Assembly (NCBI GenBank): GCA_910575585.1
Contig: CAJTGF010000012.1
Location: forward strand, 31,039 to 95,038
Reading direction: 5' to 3'
Source of the DNA: Clostridiaceae bacterium
GTDB taxonomy: Bacteria > Bacillota > Clostridia > Lachnospirales > Lachnospiraceae
DNA: 64,000 bases
A program made the position numbers and the translations under genes. The notes beneath the pieces were generated by a model. That model did not search any database and had not been told where the DNA came from. It saw only the letters and a list, made by a program, of their open reading frames with translations. Shown in pieces: positions 61,698 to 64,000 of the stretch (within the stretch, counting starts at the first letter, position 1; every line of letters starts with the position of its first letter).

Positions 61698-62471
61698 TTA
61701 CCGGGACTTCTCCCAGCCGTAGATGCATCCGCCCAAAGCTCCCATCAACTGTCCCAAAGGATGCCACCCGATCTCTGTTCCCAATTCCTTCTCCAGAGCG
61801 CTTCTGACCCCTCCGTTTTTGGCCACGCCGCCGCTCATAAATACCTTTTCCTTAATCCCGGCCCGCTTTGCCAGCGCAGCCGTTCTTACTGCCACGGACT
61901 GGCAGATTCCGGCCACCAAATCCGGGATCGCCGTCCCGGCCGCCAACTGGGAGATCACCTCAGACTCCGCAAAAACCGTACATGTGCTGGAAATGTTGGC
62001 CGGTTTTTCCGACCTTGCCGCTTCCACCTCCAACTGGGAAATATCCAGCTTCAAAATATTGGCCATCACGTCCAAAAAACGCCCGGTTCCTGCCGCACAC
62101 TTATCATTCATCACAAAATTAACCATCCGCCCTTCCTCGCCTAAAGAAAGCACCTTGGCGTCCTGGCCTCCGATATCAATCACCGTCCTGGCCTGGGGAC
62201 AGACATGACGGACTCCCAGTCCATGACAGGTCAGTTCGCTTACCTGATAATCAGCCTCCCCGTAAGTCTGGCGTCCATACCCTGTGGCTACAATGCAGGC
62301 CATGTCCTCCTTCTTAAGGCCGCTCTCCTCCAGAACATGATCCATCACCTGAAACACCCCTAAAGTCCCCACGGTGGCTATCACCATGGAGGAAGCCACG
62401 ATTTCCCGTCCATCTCTCAAAATCACCGCCTTTGAAGTTGTCGAACCGATATCCATCCCTAATGTGTACAT
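61698..62471 (-). CDS. 2-hydroxyacyl-CoA dehydratase activase (BadF/HgdC/FldI type ATPase)
   Basis: This protein of about 257 residues starts MYTLGMDIGSTTSKAVILRD at 62471 behind AAAGAGGTTGGG. It has the ASKHA ATPase motifs GMDIGSTTSKAVI and VIDIGGQDAKVLSLG. The cluster-binding cysteine region is MNDKCAAGTGRFLDVMA, with TCTVFAESEVISQLA and VFMSGGVAKNGGVR. The homodimer holds one [4Fe-4S] cluster and uses ATP to inject an electron into the dehydratase. It is the first structural gene after the GntR regulator and precedes the dehydratase subunits. Confidence 0.95.
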   Translation of the reverse strand: MYTLGMDIGSTTSKAVILRDGREIVASSMVIATVGTLGVFQVMDHVLEESGLKKEDMACIVATGYGRQTYGEADYQVSELTCHGLGVRHVCPQARTVIDIGGQDAKVLSLGEEGRMVNFVMNDKCAAGTGRFLDVMANILKLDISQLEVEAARSEKPANISSTCTVFAESEVISQLAAGTAIPDLVAGICQSVAVRTAALAKRAGIKEKVFMSGGVAKNGGVRSALEKELGTEIGWHPLGQLMGALGGCIYGWEKSR

Positions 62472-62543
62472 AATCCCAACCTCTTTCTTTGATTGTCTGT
62501 TTTTTATCAATCTTGCGCGAAAGAAAAAGACTTATCTAGTATT

Positions 62544-62661
62544 CTAGTATACAAGTTTGGCTTGAAAAAATATCTTGCTGCTTCCGTTCTCCCACTGTGG
62601 GCTTTGCTGGCTCTCGTTCATTTATGCCAGCCCTCGTAGTTCTTGTGTTCTAGTATACAAG
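62544..62661. promoter_or_regulatory. Two identical palindromic operators for the GntR regulator
   Basis: The word TTCTAGTATACAAGT occurs twice, with its CTAGTATACAAG core at 62544-62555 and 62650-62661. The core is a near-perfect dyad centred on GTATAC. The copies are 106 bp apart, about ten helical turns, in the leader of the activase gene. FadR-type GntR regulators bind such dyads, and the spacing would allow looping. A TTTACCG/CGGTAAA hairpin (62679-62696) lies just upstream. Confidence 0.65.
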
Positions 62662-62883
62662 TAGTCTTTAAAATTAAATTTACCGTTTCCGGTAAACCGT
62701 TATCTCTCTTGATTGACATAATCATAACAAATTCCGACACAAAACTCAATGTCTGTTTTGCATAAAATCGTTTATCTATTTTGCACAAATTTGGAACCTC
62801 TTTCGGCACACTTCCTGACAACAAAATAAATAAGACATGCTTCAGGTTTACACAGAAAGAGGTCCGTCAGAACATGGGGAACC

Positions 62884-62918
62884 AAAGCGGATACCTTAGA
62901 TATGGAAGCATCCGCTTT
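62884..62918 (-). terminator. Hairpin after the GntR gene
   Basis: AAAGCGGAT and ATCCGCTTT pair over nine bases, about 30 bp downstream of the GntR stop codon. The T-run is weak (TTTGG), so it may be a partial terminator. Confidence 0.55.
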
Positions 62919-62947
62919 GCTCGTAAAATAATGAGCCCTGTCCGCCT

Positions 62948-63643
62948 TTATGCAATAAAATAGGACGGATACTTTGCCACCGCATAACCGGCAATGGAGG
63001 TGATGGTTTCCAAGTGGTTGGCCATGCTCTGCTGGGCCAGGATTAAATCCTCCGCCTTTATGGCATTGACAATCGCCCAGTGTTCCCTGATCAGTTCAGA
63101 GATACGGTTGCCGAATGCCACGTCAAAATTTCTCCACCGCTGAACATGGTACATCAGGTCATTGAGCATATTAACCAGGGCATACCGTCCCACGCTGTCT
63201 ATCATAATTTTGTGAAACGCAGAGTCAATACGGGGAAATCTTCCGGAATAGTCGGTCTCATCCCGGCATTTCTCCTGCTCCGCCATATTCTCCTCCAACT
63301 GGCTCACCAACTGGCTGCGCTCCTCATGGCCCAGGGACGTGAACATCTCATAAATGACTTCTTTTTCCACGGCTGTCCTCAAAATCAGCAGATCCTCAAT
63401 GTGGTGCAGATCGATCCGGCTCACATACGTTCCCCTCTGAGGATACACGTCAAGAAATCCAATCTGCTGCAGCCGGACAAACACGGTCCGGATGACCGAG
63501 CGGGACACCCCATACTCTTTGGCCATCTGATTCTCGCTGATCAACTGGCCCGGTTCCAGCTTCAGCTTGATGATGCGCCGTAGTATCTGTCTGTAAACCT
63601 GCTCTGCCGTAATAGGCTGATTGTCTCCCTTTTGTGTATACAT
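62948..63643 (-). CDS. GntR-family (FadR/FCD subfamily) regulator
   Basis: The 231-residue regulator starts MYTQKGDNQPITAEQVYRQI behind AGAGGAGAAAGG. Its N-terminal winged HTH (ISENQMAKEYGVSRSVIRTV, FVRLQQIGFLDVYPQRGTYV) is followed by an FCD effector domain with metal-ligand histidines (DSAFHKIMIDSVG, REHWAIVNAIKA, ANHLETITSIAGY). FCD regulators bind carboxylic acids. It lies upstream of, and on the same strand as, the hydroxyacyl-CoA pathway genes, and the twin dyads before the activase gene are its likely sites. A partial copy of the structured repeat lies upstream of it. Confidence 0.92.
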   Translation of the reverse strand: MYTQKGDNQPITAEQVYRQILRRIIKLKLEPGQLISENQMAKEYGVSRSVIRTVFVRLQQIGFLDVYPQRGTYVSRIDLHHIEDLLILRTAVEKEVIYEMFTSLGHEERSQLVSQLEENMAEQEKCRDETDYSGRFPRIDSAFHKIMIDSVGRYALVNMLNDLMYHVQRWRNFDVAFGNRISELIREHWAIVNAIKAEDLILAQQSMANHLETITSIAGYAVAKYPSYFIA

Positions 63644-63759
63644 ATATTATCCTTTCTCCTCTGCTTTTCTCTGTTTTTACAGTAATCAATTCTGCTGTTT
63701 CCCGTGATTCCTAACCCAAATAAAGCGGAACTCTGATTTCGCCATATTGCTGTATTGTT

Positions 63760-63904
63760 GAGTGAGCAATGGGCGGGGATAGTCGCGGAGCCAGGGAGGG
63801 AAGGCAGGCTGTGTGCCGTCCGGGTTCAGATATGCCAGACATTCCGATGAGCCCAAAACGGGAACCAGTCGGGTATCAGCCCTCCTGTTTCCCTGGTCTC
63901 ATCC
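63760..63904 (+). repeat. Structured repeat, copy C (3' truncated)
   Basis: The left flank GAGTGAGCAATGGGCGGGGA, an arm (63791-63815) nearly identical to copy A's arm, and the core (TCCGGGTTCAGATATGCCAG to CCTGGTCTCATCC) are present. The sequence then departs into unrelated AT-rich DNA, so the right part of the core and the closing arm are absent. The last ~95 bp of the window show no gene. Confidence 0.75.
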
Positions 63905-64000
63905 AATGTCATTAAGTTAAGCTGATTGAAAAAATCTCATCCTACGGTCTAACTCAAATTTATCAATAAATTTAAGAAAAGGGGTTGACACAGAGACCAA

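Noticed and set aside
61510..61767. Small 85-codon minus-strand frame after the activase
   Set aside because: It overlaps the activase C terminus in another frame, with no ribosome binding site at a suitable ATG. It is possibly a short peptide but not supportable.
1..64000. CRISPR arrays, tRNA and rRNA genes
   Set aside because: I looked for regularly spaced 24-37-bp direct repeats and for cloverleaf or rRNA core sequences and saw none. A dedicated search could still reveal a missed tRNA.

Overview
The window looks like chromosome of a spore-forming Clostridia bacterium, most likely a Lachnospiraceae gut species of moderate GC content. The reasons are a sporulation-type YlbJ membrane protein, a spore-surface-type collagen-like protein, the pduL-ackA acetate pair, a four-cysteine L32, AGGAGG-type ribosome binding sites, and a 2-hydroxyacyl-CoA dehydratase pathway with an electron-bifurcating-type ETF. 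The assignment rests on gene families; no marker gene in the window names a species. Most genes lie on the minus strand.

Layout. 0-2.2 kb: the 5' end of a folate ECF S-component (FolT) behind a clear tetrahydrofolate riboswitch, then two broken Rpn-family genes separated by a MITE-like element. 2.3-8 kb: M23 peptidase, divergent YlbJ, a DivIVA-like coiled coil, coaD, rsmD, and a sigma/anti-sigma pair. 8-15.7 kb: a 1730-residue DUF4132-type protein with a small partner, then DUF2461 and an ECF sigma factor. 15.9-22.4 kb: AT-rich cargo with a three-component ABC exporter, a YxeA-like protein, a two-component system and a small HTH protein, followed by eroded integrative-element sequence with iteron-like repeats and a replication-initiator fragment. 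22.4-24.5 kb: a compact XRE / ImmA-IrrE / PIN-like operon, a candidate toxin-antitoxin or defence module. 25-29.5 kb: core genes rpmF, DUF177, ackA, pduL and tmcAL. 29.5-31.7 kb: a glycosyltransferase beside a collagen-like protein.

31.9-48.7 kb is a decaying accessory zone. An alpha-glucoside PTS locus (HAD phosphatase, EIIA, EIIBC, GH13, AraC) carries at least three internal deletions. It is followed by truncated DUF3298 and RpiR fragments. An intact FtsX-type ABC transporter with its two-component system comes next, then two FMN reductases with an HxlR regulator, remnants of a flavin reductase, an old-yellow-enzyme-type gene and a transposase, and an iron alcohol dehydrogenase divergent from a LysR regulator.

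48.7-63.7 kb is a catabolic island. A GntR regulator is followed by a dehydratase activase, two 2-hydroxyacyl-CoA dehydratase subunits, a YkvI-like transporter, a family III CoA-transferase, an acyl-CoA synthetase, an acyl-CoA dehydrogenase, EtfB and ferredoxin-fused EtfA. The last five have the same order as the caffeate-respiration carABCDE operon. Together they suggest that a 2-hydroxy acid is activated to its CoA ester, dehydrated to an enoyl-CoA and reduced with possible energy conservation. A metallo-hydrolase and an OFA-type MFS transporter lie downstream. Between them and etfA sit two inverted 164-bp elements of a structured repeat family, with a third partial copy at 63.8 kb. Their stems differ in sequence but keep base pairing, which makes this the most distinctive undescribed-looking structure in the window.
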